Source: Lachnospiraceae bacterium (lineage in GTDB: Bacteria; Bacillota; Clostridia; Lachnospirales; Lachnospiraceae). From it: a stretch of DNA of 64,000 nt. Location of the stretch: contig JAAVZL010000023.1 of the NCBI GenBank assembly GCA_022791635.1, positions 1 to 64,000 of the forward strand. Reading direction: 5' to 3'. The stretch's first letter is position 1. Each line of letters begins with the position of its first letter. A model generated the notes under the pieces. The model did no database searches, had not been told where the DNA came from, and saw only the letters and a program-made list of their open reading frames with translations. Positions 1-8,664 of the stretch are shown piece after piece. The translations under genes and the position numbers were made by a program.

Positions 1-353
1 ACGTTCACAATAACCTGTGAGATACCGTCATTCAACCTCACATAAAAGAAAATGTCAAACCTTACAAGCCCCTCGTTAATCTCCGCATTTTCCGTGTTCA
101 TCCCGACAATGCGCTGCCCGTTTTCTTCTTTTTCAATATTGGTCAACCCCGGCTCTACCGGAACCACGCCGATAAATGGTTCCCCCTCAATATAGGATAC
201 CACATCTTTCGGGTTCATTCCCCGGAACTCATCAACCGTCTTTACCAGGATATGCGCCAGAATGATCTTATTTCCCAACAGACGTTTTGCCTTATCGTCA
301 TATTGAGCGTCTTGGTCTGCCGTGCTGACCGCATTTTTTATTTCTGTATCCAT
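1..353 (-). CDS. Rpn family PD-(D/E)XK nuclease / putative transposase, 3' part outside window
   Basis: The 117 visible N-terminal residues match the start of the Rpn (recombination-promoting nuclease, PDDEXK_2) proteins common in Lachnospiraceae. Recognisable parts are the opening with DQDAQYDDKAKRLLGNK, the stretch AHILVKTVDEF and the phrase YIEGEPFIGVVPVEPG. These proteins are thought to be DNA endonucleases that promote RecA-independent recombination. The start ATG at 353 has AGGAGG about 10 nt upstream. An overlapping ATG at 360 is out of frame. The catalytic core lies beyond the window edge, so integrity cannot be judged. The call rests on remembered family similarity. Confidence 0.75.
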   Translation of the reverse strand, partial: MDTEIKNAVSTADQDAQYDDKAKRLLGNKIILAHILVKTVDEFRGMNPKDVVSYIEGEPFIGVVPVEPGLTNIEKEENGQRIVGMNTENAEINEGLVRFDIFFYVRLNDGISQVIVN

Positions 354-425
354 CAGCCATAAACCTCCTTTTTGTATGATAGGAAACGCAAAAGCCATTC
401 CCAAAAGGTATATGACCTCAATGCC

Positions 426-454
426 ATTATACCCCGAAATCCCGGCTAAATCAA
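426..454 (-). promoter_or_regulatory. Candidate sigma-A promoter of the Rpn gene
   Basis: On the minus strand TTGATT (449-454) and TATAAT (426-431) are separated by exactly 17 bp, about 73 bp upstream of the Rpn start codon. The rest of 455-545 shows nothing else recognisable. Confidence 0.6.
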
Positions 455-545
455 TCGGGACTTTTTTGAAAGCAACGGAACATCTTCCGGATTTTCTTTC
501 TTTTACAACCACTGTCTCATTCTGATTTTGTCACAAATTTGTCAC

Positions 546-574
546 AAAAAGGCATCCGTAGCTTCACGGATGCC
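546..574 (-). terminator. Intrinsic terminator after the ABC exporter operon
   Basis: A 9-bp perfect stem (551-559 with 566-574, loop of 6) is followed on the minus strand by a run of five T. It lies about 80 bp beyond the permease stop and closes the regulator-linked ABC operon. Confidence 0.75.
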
Positions 575-653
575 CATAAAATCAACATTTTCCATTCAAA
601 AATATCAAGTATTTTTTCTTGACGCCACCCTCCGTGTACAAAGGGCTATAGCT

Positions 654-2234
654 CTATACATATAATTGCGTTTGGCAAACCTTATAATAGATTGTCAGAG
701 TTGCCAGCAGGATCAGGCAAGTAATGCCAAGCAGGATTATCATTTGGTACTCTTGAAATAGAATGCACAGATATAATGGAATGAAACTGCTTGCCAACCC
801 GCCTCCAATCGTAGCCAAAACGGAAATTGCCCCGCCTTTTACCGCATAATACTCACTTGTCCAATCATACTTAGGGAACTTGATGTTCAGATAAATACCA
901 AGAACCGAAATGAAAAAAGCATATACCGTAGGGATAACAAACAGCAATACGGTCTGCATGAAGGAGCACGGAATCGCAATTCTTATAAAAATGGCACTAA
1001 CATATAAGGCAGGGAGTATCACCGTTAAATTTACCGCAATTTTAGAATGATAGACTGTCCTTGCCCGCGTTGGAACAGAGCACATAATCCATCGGTTTTT
1101 TCCCTCTAAAGACAAGGATGCTGCCGTAGTGGAAGTCATACTCACAAAAATGGCCAATGCAATTGGCATGATATTTTGAATGATGCTCATAATTCCCATT
1201 GCTTCTACTTGCTGTCGCAGCGTGGACGGCATAAAGAATACGGCCATAACTGCCACAATCAAAAGCAGGACCATGCCAATGCATGAATTTAAGGCATAAA
1301 TCGTACATGAGCTTAATCGACGAAGCTCTTTTTTATACAATGCCATAAACGGCGATGAAGATTTCAATGCTCCCATTTTATAATCCTTTTTTGCGTAATG
1401 TGAGAATACTGCCGTATTCCATGCTTTATAATAACGGGAAACAATCGCCGTGAAAGCAATGCCTGACAGTATAGAAACAACAGCAAAAATCGCAAAGCCC
1501 GCCCAATCATGGTGCAATAAGGCATTTGTAAAAAGAATCGCAGGCGGATAACATTTGTTTATCGTTTCTGCTATTGTCACGCTTAAATTGGTTATCTGCG
1601 CCGCATCCATGGATTGTGTTTTTGCAGAAGCGAATACGGCCGTCAATACGGCTGCCGTACTCAAGACCAATGAAAACATATTTTTGTGTCTGGAATGCGA
1701 TGAAACTACAACAATCAAAACACCTAATGATAGTGAAATAATCATAGGAATCACCGGTGTCAGAAATAATGCGCCCACGAAAACCAAGTAGCTGCAAATC
1801 GGCGGGTGTTCATACGCAATATAGATCATGCTTGACGGCAGCATAGCTATAAAGCCAATCATCAGATTAATAAGATACAGCAGCGTGATACGGCTTGTTA
1901 CAATAGAAATCGTATTTACAGGCATGGACATAACCATATCATAATCTTTTAATCCAATCAGCACTCCCGTACTTTTAACAAAGGTAAGGGTCAAAGTCGC
2001 TAAAGAGCTGACCGCTACCATGAGCGGCGGCAATGCCTCGCCAAGTCCTGCTTCTGCCATGCTATTGCTGAATTTCGTTGTATAGATTACAAGTATGGCA
2101 ACGGCGGCCACTCCAAAAGCGGCAACCATCGCCAAACGTTGTTTTTCCTGTTTATCACGAGAATGAATCAAGCGGTTCATTCCAAAAAGATTGTATAACT
2201 GCATCCTCAGAAGATACCTATACTTGCCTTTCAT
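654..2234 (-). CDS. ABC exporter permease, large multi-spanning
   Basis: This 526-residue integral membrane protein has many hydrophobic segments (around residues 40-65, 75-105, 115-145, 150-180, 230-260, 310-340, 355-375, 400-500). It is the likely membrane half of an ABC-2-type exporter. Its ATG overlaps the 3' end of the ATPase gene by 17 bp and uses GGAGG within that gene, so translation is probably coupled. The substrate cannot be told from sequence. A dedicated repressor-like gene next door suggests an inducible export system, perhaps for an antimicrobial peptide or toxic lipid. No homologue with a known substrate was recognised. Confidence 0.75.
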   Translation of the reverse strand: MKGKYRYLLRMQLYNLFGMNRLIHSRDKQEKQRLAMVAAFGVAAVAILVIYTTKFSNSMAEAGLGEALPPLMVAVSSLATLTLTFVKSTGVLIGLKDYDMVMSMPVNTISIVTSRITLLYLINLMIGFIAMLPSSMIYIAYEHPPICSYLVFVGALFLTPVIPMIISLSLGVLIVVVSSHSRHKNMFSLVLSTAAVLTAVFASAKTQSMDAAQITNLSVTIAETINKCYPPAILFTNALLHHDWAGFAIFAVVSILSGIAFTAIVSRYYKAWNTAVFSHYAKKDYKMGALKSSSPFMALYKKELRRLSSCTIYALNSCIGMVLLLIVAVMAVFFMPSTLRQQVEAMGIMSIIQNIMPIALAIFVSMTSTTAASLSLEGKNRWIMCSVPTRARTVYHSKIAVNLTVILPALYVSAIFIRIAIPCSFMQTVLLFVIPTVYAFFISVLGIYLNIKFPKYDWTSEYYAVKGGAISVLATIGGGLASSFIPLYLCILFQEYQMIILLGITCLILLATLTIYYKVCQTQLYV

Positions 2235-2949
2235 TTTCCACTACCTCCATGAACACATCTTCAAGACTATGACTGCCTTTGATTTCTTCCATTGTTCCGC
2301 TTTCCATCAATTTACCGTTATGTATGATTGTAACCTTGTCACACAATTTTTCAGCAACTTCAAGCACATGCGTGGAGAAAAATATTGCTGTCCCTGCATC
2401 ACAAAGTTCACGCATCATCTTCTTTAAATGAAACGTTGCTTCCGGATCAAGACCTACAAACGGCTCGTCCAGCACGAAAAGCTGCGGGGAATGTATAAAT
2501 GCACCTATCAACGCAAGCTTCTGTTTCATACCATGTGAATAAGAGCTAATTAAATCCCCCAGACTGTCCGTTAATTTGAGAACATCCGCATATTTTTGTA
2601 TTCTTGAAGCTCGTTCTTTTGCAGGGACAGAAAACATATCACACATATAGTTTAAATACTGGATGCCTGTTATATAATCATATAAATCGGGATTGTCCGG
2701 AATATAAGCTGTCATGGATTTGCATTTCACGGACTCGTCTTTTACAGAATGACCATTTATAAGGATTTCCCCCTCATCAAAATCCATGATCCCGACAACC
2801 GCGCGGATTGTTGTTGTTTTCCCCGCACCATTGTGACCAATAAAAGCGTGGATTTCTCCCGCTTTTACTATTAAATTCAGATTGTCAACCGCTTTTTTAT
2901 TCCCAGAATAAACTTTAGAAAAATTCTTGATTTCTAATACATGGTTCAT
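2218..2949 (-). CDS. ABC transporter ATP-binding protein
   Basis: This 243-residue ATPase has all ABC motifs: Walker A GHNGAGKTTT near residue 40, signature YSHGMKQKL near 135, Walker B LFVLDEPFVGLDPE near 155, and the switch histidine in STHV near 190. It powers the neighbouring permease. The start is set by AGGAGG 8 nt upstream of ATG 2949. Its promoter overlaps an operator-like repeat that also occurs before the adjacent regulator gene, so expression is probably controlled by that regulator. Confidence 0.88.
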   Translation of the reverse strand: MNHVLEIKNFSKVYSGNKKAVDNLNLIVKAGEIHAFIGHNGAGKTTTIRAVVGIMDFDEGEILINGHSVKDESVKCKSMTAYIPDNPDLYDYITGIQYLNYMCDMFSVPAKERASRIQKYADVLKLTDSLGDLISSYSHGMKQKLALIGAFIHSPQLFVLDEPFVGLDPEATFHLKKMMRELCDAGTAIFFSTHVLEVAEKLCDKVTIIHNGKLMESGTMEEIKGSHSLEDVFMEVVENERQV

Positions 2950-2967
2950 TTTATGATCCTCCTATTT

Positions 2968-3011
2968 ATTATCATTCTGATAATAATATCATAACGATAA
3001 TAAAAAGTCAA
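2968..3011 (-). promoter_or_regulatory. Promoter with overlapping operator for the ABC operon
   Basis: TTGACT (3006-3011) and TATTAT (2983-2988) are spaced by 17 bp on the minus strand. A 19-bp near-palindrome at 2968-2986 overlaps the -10 box and recurs with three changes at 3623-3641 before the regulator gene. This placement suits repression. Confidence 0.65.
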
Positions 3012-3046
3012 GAAAAATCCCGTCCATCACTGAGGGCAGACGGGAA
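3012..3046 (-). terminator. Intrinsic terminator of the regulator gene
   Basis: A 7-bp stem (3018-3024 with 3039-3045) is followed on the minus strand by five T. It sits between the regulator stop and the promoter of the ABC operon, separating the two units. Confidence 0.7.
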
Positions 3047-3050
3047 ATTG

Positions 3051-3587
3051 TTAATCCATTTTAGGAGGAGAAATTATAAGGCCAATGGAATGCAGCTTTC
3101 GCCCTGCTGCGGGCATGTTATCCCCATAGGGTTTTATTACATCCCGAATTTTTCCAATTAACATTTCAAGCTCCTCACCCGTAAGATAAAGAGGGGATAA
3201 GGAAAAACCGGATTTATCCTTTACAATATCTATATCATCCCGTTTGCAATAGTCTTGAAACAGTTCTGCAAAACCAATGATATATTGCATAAACGCCTGC
3301 ATATAAGCTTCACCGGAGTTGCTGTCCAGCATTTCTTTCAAATCCTTTGTCATATCAATCTCTATTGCATAGGTCTTTTCTAAAGCTCCTCTAACTTGTG
3401 TTTGATTCACAATTTTTAATACGTTGTCGTTTGTCATTCTCTTCAAATAGCGATAAAGCGTTGCCGGCGGAATATCCGAAAATGTTTCCGATAAATGCTT
3501 CGCAGTCGTTTCCCCACATTTTTGTATTTCCAGAAATAGTTTGCATTTCACAGGGTTCGTCAAGACATCCATCATTTTTTTGTCCAT
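3051..3587 (-). CDS. Winged-helix transcriptional regulator of the ABC exporter
   Basis: This 178-residue protein has an N-terminal winged helix-turn-helix of the ArsR/PadR-like kind (residues about 5-75, with a recognition region near PPATLYRYLKRM). A longer C-terminal region follows, probably for dimerisation or ligand binding. The start ATG 3587 has GGAGGAA upstream. The gene has its own promoter (TTGAAC, 17 bp, TAATAT) with an operator-like repeat inside it, and the same repeat covers the promoter of the exporter downstream. The simplest reading is an autoregulated repressor that also represses the exporter. The ligand is unknown. Confidence 0.75.
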   Translation of the reverse strand: MDKKMMDVLTNPVKCKLFLEIQKCGETTAKHLSETFSDIPPATLYRYLKRMTNDNVLKIVNQTQVRGALEKTYAIEIDMTKDLKEMLDSNSGEAYMQAFMQYIIGFAELFQDYCKRDDIDIVKDKSGFSLSPLYLTGEELEMLIGKIRDVIKPYGDNMPAAGRKLHSIGLIISPPKMD

Positions 3588-3622
3588 GTGTATTCCTCCA
3601 ACAATCCGGCTTATTTGATAAT

Positions 3623-3649
3623 ATTATCATTTTAGTAATAAAGGTTCAA
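3623..3649 (-). promoter_or_regulatory. Promoter and second operator copy before the regulator
   Basis: TTGAAC (3644-3649) and TAATAT (3621-3626) are spaced by 17 bp on the minus strand. The 19-bp operator-like repeat at 3623-3641 matches the one at 2968-2986 in 16 of 19 positions and overlaps the -10 box and spacer. Confidence 0.6.
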
Positions 3650-3700
3650 TAGCCTTAACAAAACAACGGTTCTCTTTGAGCGTATTGTTGAACATTTCAA

Positions 3701-3731
3701 GTTACCGTTCACACATCACCATTCCGAGAAG
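3701..3731. repeat. Truncated end of the 142-144 bp MITE-like element
   Basis: About 28 bp starting GTTACCGTTCACACATCACC match the inverted right end of the elements at 41955-42096 and 49104-49247. No partner end is visible, so this is a solo remnant beside the 3' end of the membrane-protein gene. Confidence 0.6.
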
Positions 3732-3747
3732 GGGGGCAAACTTCTTC

Positions 3748-4884
3748 TCAAAGGGGCAGATACTGCCTGGCAATCCGATCCTCCGGCCTCTCATCAAAGA
3801 GATACAGCACTGCCACAAAGAACCACTCGAAAGGCTTCATGATGAGATAAATGAAATCCGCAGCCAGAGCCGTATGAATATGCCGGGAAATGGGGTATCC
3901 GTACGTATCGTAAAACTTCCGCAAGGCCCGGTGGAACTTAGGCGTGCGCTCCTCCAAAAGCTGCTCAAAGGCATTGGCCACACAGAGCTGACGGTTCACC
4001 ACAATCTTCTCTCCTCTTCGAAGCCCCAGACGCTTAGGTCTTACCAGCTTAGGATGGCCCTTAAGCGCCACCGTACACAGATAATGGGCATCCTGAACAA
4101 CCGGAGGCGGAGAAATCTTTGTGGACAGGGTCCAGTCACTGGTCTCCGTAAAGGCGCGGATAACGCTGTCCGGCCTCTGCCCAAACAAAAGAAGCACTGC
4201 AACAATGAAGCAAAGCAGCGGAAGAGTCAAAATAAGCGCATACAAAGCCCAGTTCCCGCTCTTTGCCAAAATGCAGTTGCAGTGACTTAAAAAACGGCGC
4301 TCCAAGTCCGCCATCTCATTTTGCTTCTCAAGCCGCTCCCGCTGTCCTCTGACCACCTGAATCAGAAGATTCACCGCCAGCAGCAAATAGTTGAAGGGAA
4401 CCAGTGCCATCAAAAGCACGTCCCCCGGAAAGGCATTTCCCAGGTTATCCCCTGCAAGGCCTCCGAGCAGCTGAAAAATCACGGCCCCATTCACCGCAAT
4501 CCCCAGGTAAACCCCTGCCATGGAAAACACAGCCGCCAGGGGAGGCGCCTTCTCCTTCCTCACCTTCAGGTAAATATAAGAAAGAAGCCCCACTGCCATC
4601 AAAACCAGGATGGTAGGCAGATGGAAGGCGGAAAAAGGCTCATGAAGAGAAGACATATCATTGTTCACCCAGATACTCTCCTCCCAGCCTCTGGGACTCC
4701 AAAAGCCATAGAGCAGCAAACTATAGAACGTTCCCACACCAAAAATCATTGCTTCCAGCTTCTCGGTATGCTCCCTGTGAAGCAGTAAATTCCGAATATT
4801 CCAAACCGTAAACAAAGGCCCCGGAATGAACAGCAAGCCCAAAGCCAGGAAAAACAACAGCATATATCCCATACTGTTCCACAC
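3748..4884 (-). CDS. Conserved membrane protein, DUF6688-like
   Basis: This 378-residue protein has about six membrane segments in its first 250 residues and a soluble C-terminal part. The closing stretch around LFDERPEDRIARQYLP recalls the DUF6688 family, but that assignment is from memory and function is unknown. The start ATG 4884 has a GGAAGAGG-like site upstream. It lies 45 bp downstream of the PAS regulator gene on the same strand, so they may be co-transcribed. The 3' flank carries a MITE end. Confidence 0.55.
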   Translation of the reverse strand: MWNSMGYMLLFFLALGLLFIPGPLFTVWNIRNLLLHREHTEKLEAMIFGVGTFYSLLLYGFWSPRGWEESIWVNNDMSSLHEPFSAFHLPTILVLMAVGLLSYIYLKVRKEKAPPLAAVFSMAGVYLGIAVNGAVIFQLLGGLAGDNLGNAFPGDVLLMALVPFNYLLLAVNLLIQVVRGQRERLEKQNEMADLERRFLSHCNCILAKSGNWALYALILTLPLLCFIVAVLLLFGQRPDSVIRAFTETSDWTLSTKISPPPVVQDAHYLCTVALKGHPKLVRPKRLGLRRGEKIVVNRQLCVANAFEQLLEERTPKFHRALRKFYDTYGYPISRHIHTALAADFIYLIMKPFEWFFVAVLYLFDERPEDRIARQYLPL

Positions 4885-4929
4885 CTCTTCCTTTTATAAC
4901 CGTCCGGCCGCAGCCAGCCTCTGCAGCCG

Positions 4930-6906
4930 CTACAGTAACTCCCCCGTAAGCTCCGCCAGCGTATTCTCCCCCCAACTATAGTTGGTCAGATAGCTCCCCT
5001 TAAAAAGCTGGGAAAATTCCTCCTTCCCGGAAAGATACTCATACAGATCACAGCGCACCCTCTCGGTGACGATCCGCCTCTTTCCATCCACCGACTCCAT
5101 CACCTCCTGGATCCCATACTCCTCCAAGATGTTCTTAAGCCGCAGAGCCACCTTCCGGTACCTGGCCAGGGTAACCGCATTCACCGGCTCCTCCTCCCAC
5201 AAAAAAGCGATGGCCTCCTCCGAGGTCACAAATCCGCCCCTGCGATCCACCAGAAGCGCAAACAGCTCCTTGGATTTCTTATTCCGAAAGGCAATGGGCC
5301 GATCTCCCACAAATACATCAAAATATCCAAAGGTGCGAATGGAAACCTGAGCTTCTTTGTCCCCTTCCCCCCGCTTTCCTCTTCCTTCTTCCACATGGTA
5401 AAGCATCACATACCGGGCGGCTCCGCTCACGGGAGATTTCTGAGAGCAGATGGCCTTAATCCGCCTCTGCTTCTGCCTTTTCAGATCAAAATAGGCAAAC
5501 TCCGCCTCCCCATGCTCCAAAAGCCCCATAAATTTCTCATAATCCTCCCGGCGCCTGGAAATAAAGGCCTCAATGGAGGTTCTTTTTTCCATCATCGGCA
5601 GCCACTCGTCCCGGGTAAAGCCAAAGAACTCACACACATTGTCGCTGGCGTACAGAGGCTTTACAAAAGCTCCCTGAATCTCAAAGGCGGCAATGCCGTC
5701 CGTAAAACGCAGCACCAGATCCTGAATACTCTCCCTCAAGGCCGCATTTTCACTCCGCAGGAAATCAAGCTCCTCCCCGTCCGGCACATTCCTGCAGCAA
5801 AAGAGGCTTATCTGGGGATCAAGCTTTAAAAAAATCCCCGTATACCTGCGCCAAAGCCCTTCTGAGGACAGTGCCCGGTACTGAATCTGGGGCGGCCTGC
5901 CGTCCGGCTGCTTAAACCTTCTCTCATAGAAGGCCTGAAAAAATGCCTGCAGCTGTTCCCGATCCTCTGCAAACACCGTATCTTTTATCCACTGACAGGT
6001 GGCCTCCTCCATCTGCATGGGAATATTTTCCAGCTGCCGAAAAAAGGAAGAACTCTGCCCATAGAGGCATTTCACCGTGCGGCCTGCCAGATCGTACTCG
6101 AAAATCTTATCATACACATCCGTCAAAGCCTGCAGATACCGCCTCGTCTCCCCTGCCCGCTTTTCCCGGTGACGCTCCGTCATATCCATGCATATGCTCC
6201 GAAACTCCTCCTTCCCCTGATCGTTCCTGCACTTTGTAACCACCCCGGCCACATAAGCCTTGGTGCCGTCACAGCGAAGAAGCATCATCTCGCCGGCCAG
6301 AGGCATTCCTTCCCCCCCAACCCGCTCAAGATACCCGGCAAATCGCGCCCGCTCCTCCGGCGGAATCAGAAAATAGAGATTTTCCGTACAAAATCCAAAG
6401 CTCTCCTCCCCTTGTGCCGGAAAACGCAGCAGCCTCCGCATATAGTCGTTGAGATATGTAATCCTGGGCTGCTTTTCACAGGTGCACCTAAGAAAGCCGC
6501 AGGGAACGGCATCCTCCAAAGAAAGTGTCTCTTCCTGCTCGGTGATTTCCGTAAGAACAGAATTCGCCCTAAAAACCCCCGTTTCCAGACATTCGGAGAC
6601 GGCGGTGTCATTTACATAAATAACACTGCCGTCCTTTTTTCTCATATGATATTGGAGGGTGAGGGTCTTCTCCTTCTGGCCAAGCTTCCAAAGAAAGTCT
6701 TTATATTTCTCCTGATCAGAAGGAAGCACCAGAGACGCATATACATCCCGGCCCTCCTTAAGAAGTTCTTCCTCTGCGTAACCCAGCATCTTACATAAGT
6801 GCCTGCTCACATAGCTTAGAGAAGCCTTTGGAGTCAAAATATACTGGTGAAAGCCGCTGATCTGCCGGCTTAAGATTTCTTCCGCATCTTCTATCTGATT
6901 TTTCAT
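4930..6906 (-). CDS. Multi-PAS sensor with C-terminal SARP/OmpR-like winged-helix domain
   Basis: This protein of about 658 residues appears to hold several PAS-type sensory modules in series (roughly residues 10-115, 130-245, 260-375, 390-510), each with PAS-like GY/GF and tryptophan patterns. The last 120 residues resemble the winged-helix DNA-binding domain of AfsR/SARP regulators (YFDVFVGDRPIAFRNKKSKE onward). It looks like a cytoplasmic one-component regulator that senses a small ligand. The start ATG 6906 is preferred over an upstream ATG at 6957 because AGGAG lies 5 nt before it. It follows the acyl-CoA synthetase at the tail of the fatty-acid operon, so a role in lipid metabolism is possible but unproven. 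Confidence 0.7.
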   Translation of the reverse strand: MKNQIEDAEEILSRQISGFHQYILTPKASLSYVSRHLCKMLGYAEEELLKEGRDVYASLVLPSDQEKYKDFLWKLGQKEKTLTLQYHMRKKDGSVIYVNDTAVSECLETGVFRANSVLTEITEQEETLSLEDAVPCGFLRCTCEKQPRITYLNDYMRRLLRFPAQGEESFGFCTENLYFLIPPEERARFAGYLERVGGEGMPLAGEMMLLRCDGTKAYVAGVVTKCRNDQGKEEFRSICMDMTERHREKRAGETRRYLQALTDVYDKIFEYDLAGRTVKCLYGQSSSFFRQLENIPMQMEEATCQWIKDTVFAEDREQLQAFFQAFYERRFKQPDGRPPQIQYRALSSEGLWRRYTGIFLKLDPQISLFCCRNVPDGEELDFLRSENAALRESIQDLVLRFTDGIAAFEIQGAFVKPLYASDNVCEFFGFTRDEWLPMMEKRTSIEAFISRRREDYEKFMGLLEHGEAEFAYFDLKRQKQRRIKAICSQKSPVSGAARYVMLYHVEEGRGKRGEGDKEAQVSIRTFGYFDVFVGDRPIAFRNKKSKELFALLVDRRGGFVTSEEAIAFLWEEEPVNAVTLARYRKVALRLKNILEEYGIQEVMESVDGKRRIVTERVRCDLYEYLSGKEEFSQLFKGSYLTNYSWGENTLAELTGELL

Positions 6907-6991
6907 AGCATCTCCTGACAGGGGAGTCTGATCATTTGCAGTTCTTTTCTTTATCATATCTCAAGTCAGAAATCCTGTAAAGCGGTTCTTT

Positions 6992-8617
6992 TTATCCCAG
7001 CTCTCCTTTGCGGACCTTTCCGCTGATGGTCTTGGGAAGCTCCTCCATAAACTCAATCATACGAATCCACTTATACTCCGCAAGCTTCTTATTGCAGAAA
7101 TCCTTCATTTCCATTTCCAGCTCCTTTGAGGGCTCACAGCCCTCCTTAAGAACCACGGCCGCCTTAATGGCCTGCCCCCGCAAGGCATCGGGAACTCCGA
7201 ACACACTGCACTCCAAAACACCGGGATGCTCCATCAAAATGTGCTCCACCTCATAGGGCCCCACCCGAAAGCCCCCGGTCTTAATGATATCATCGAAGCG
7301 GCCATGGAACCAGAAGCGGCCCTTTTCATCCTGGTAAGCGGCGTCCCCCGTGTGGTATACGCCGTCTCTCCACACATAACGGTATTGCTCCTCCCGATGA
7401 AGGTATCCGCAGAACACGCCCGGCTGTCTGCCCTCCTTGGGCGGAATCACCACCACCTCGCCGATCTCTCCGATTGGAACCGCCTCCCCGTTCTTCCCCC
7501 GAAGCTCAATATGATACAGAGGCGAAACAGTTCCCATAGAGCCCTCCACCGGCTCCATTCCCTTAAAATTTCCCATGAGAAGGGTTGTTTCCGTCTGTCC
7601 GTAGCCCTCGCAGAGGGGAATTCCCGTGCGGGCCGTAAAGCGGCGGAAAATCTCCGGCGCCAGCATCTCCCCTGCTGTGGAGGCATGCCTAAGGGAGGGC
7701 ATATCCGGAACCCCCTTTCGCACCAGGTACCGGTAAACCGTAGGGGGCGCGCAAAAGGAGGTCACACCGTAGCGGTTGATGACGGCCGTCAGCTGCTTGG
7801 GGTCAAAATTGTCAAAGTCATAGACCATCACTGCGCTTCCCACCAGCCACTGGCCATACAGCTTTCCCCAGGAAGCCTTGGCCCAGCCTGTCTCCGCCAC
7901 CGTAAAGTGAAGGCCTCCCTCCTCCGCCTGCTGCCAGTACTTTGCCGTCACAATGTGAGCCAGAGGATACGTATGATCGTGAATCACGCCCTTGGGCTGC
8001 CCCGTAGTTCCCGATGTAAAATACATGATCATCGGATCCGAGGCAAGGGTCTCCACCCGGGAAAGCTCCGTGCTCTCCCCCTCCATGGCCCGTGTCAGAT
8101 TCTCAAAGCCCTCCCGGTCCTCCTTGACACACCAGAGCTTGGCCGTACAACCCGATTTTTTGAGAGCCGCTCTTAGCTTCTCCGGCACCTGATTGTCCGG
8201 GGTGCAGATCATAGCCTTTGACCCGGAGACCTTGATCCGGTAAATCCAGTCCTCCTCGGTCAGCATATGGGTGGCCGGAATCAAAACCGCTCCCAGCTTG
8301 TGAAGGGCAATGGCCGCAAACCAGTATTCATAATGCCGCTTCAGCACCACCATCACCCGGTCGCCCCGGCCGATTCCCGCCTTCCGAAATACATGTGCCA
8401 TCTGATTGCTGAAGGCCCGAATCTCCTCAAAGGAAAACCGATGCTCCTCCTGCCGCATGTTGCACCACACAAGGGCTGTTTTCTCCGGAGCTTCCTTTGC
8501 AAGCACATCCACCACATCGTATCCGAAATTAAAATTTGCAGGATACCGTAGGGAAAAGTCTCTAAGCCTTCCGGACTCATCCAGGATCTCCTCGCAATAT
8601 CTCTGATCTATACTCAT
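6992..8617 (-). CDS. Acyl-CoA synthetase, medium-chain (MACS) type
   Basis: This 541-residue AMP-forming ligase of the ANL superfamily activates a carboxylic acid to acyl-CoA through an acyl-adenylate. The motifs are complete: the P-loop YFTSGTTGQPKG near residue 195, YGQTE near 335, YHTGD near 420, and the catalytic lysine in KTISGKVRKGEL at the C-terminus. The WAKASWGKLYGQW region is typical of medium-chain acyl-CoA synthetases. GAGGAA precedes the ATG. It is the gene after accA, which suggests salvage of exogenous or recycled acyl chains alongside synthesis. Substrate length is not readable from sequence. Confidence 0.82.
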   Translation of the reverse strand: MSIDQRYCEEILDESGRLRDFSLRYPANFNFGYDVVDVLAKEAPEKTALVWCNMRQEEHRFSFEEIRAFSNQMAHVFRKAGIGRGDRVMVVLKRHYEYWFAAIALHKLGAVLIPATHMLTEEDWIYRIKVSGSKAMICTPDNQVPEKLRAALKKSGCTAKLWCVKEDREGFENLTRAMEGESTELSRVETLASDPMIMYFTSGTTGQPKGVIHDHTYPLAHIVTAKYWQQAEEGGLHFTVAETGWAKASWGKLYGQWLVGSAVMVYDFDNFDPKQLTAVINRYGVTSFCAPPTVYRYLVRKGVPDMPSLRHASTAGEMLAPEIFRRFTARTGIPLCEGYGQTETTLLMGNFKGMEPVEGSMGTVSPLYHIELRGKNGEAVPIGEIGEVVVIPPKEGRQPGVFCGYLHREEQYRYVWRDGVYHTGDAAYQDEKGRFWFHGRFDDIIKTGGFRVGPYEVEHILMEHPGVLECSVFGVPDALRGQAIKAAVVLKEGCEPSKELEMEMKDFCNKKLAEYKWIRMIEFMEELPKTISGKVRKGELG

Positions 8618-8664
8618 ACCCGTTCCTCACTCTTTCCACACACGGATCCAAAATCACCAGGCAC

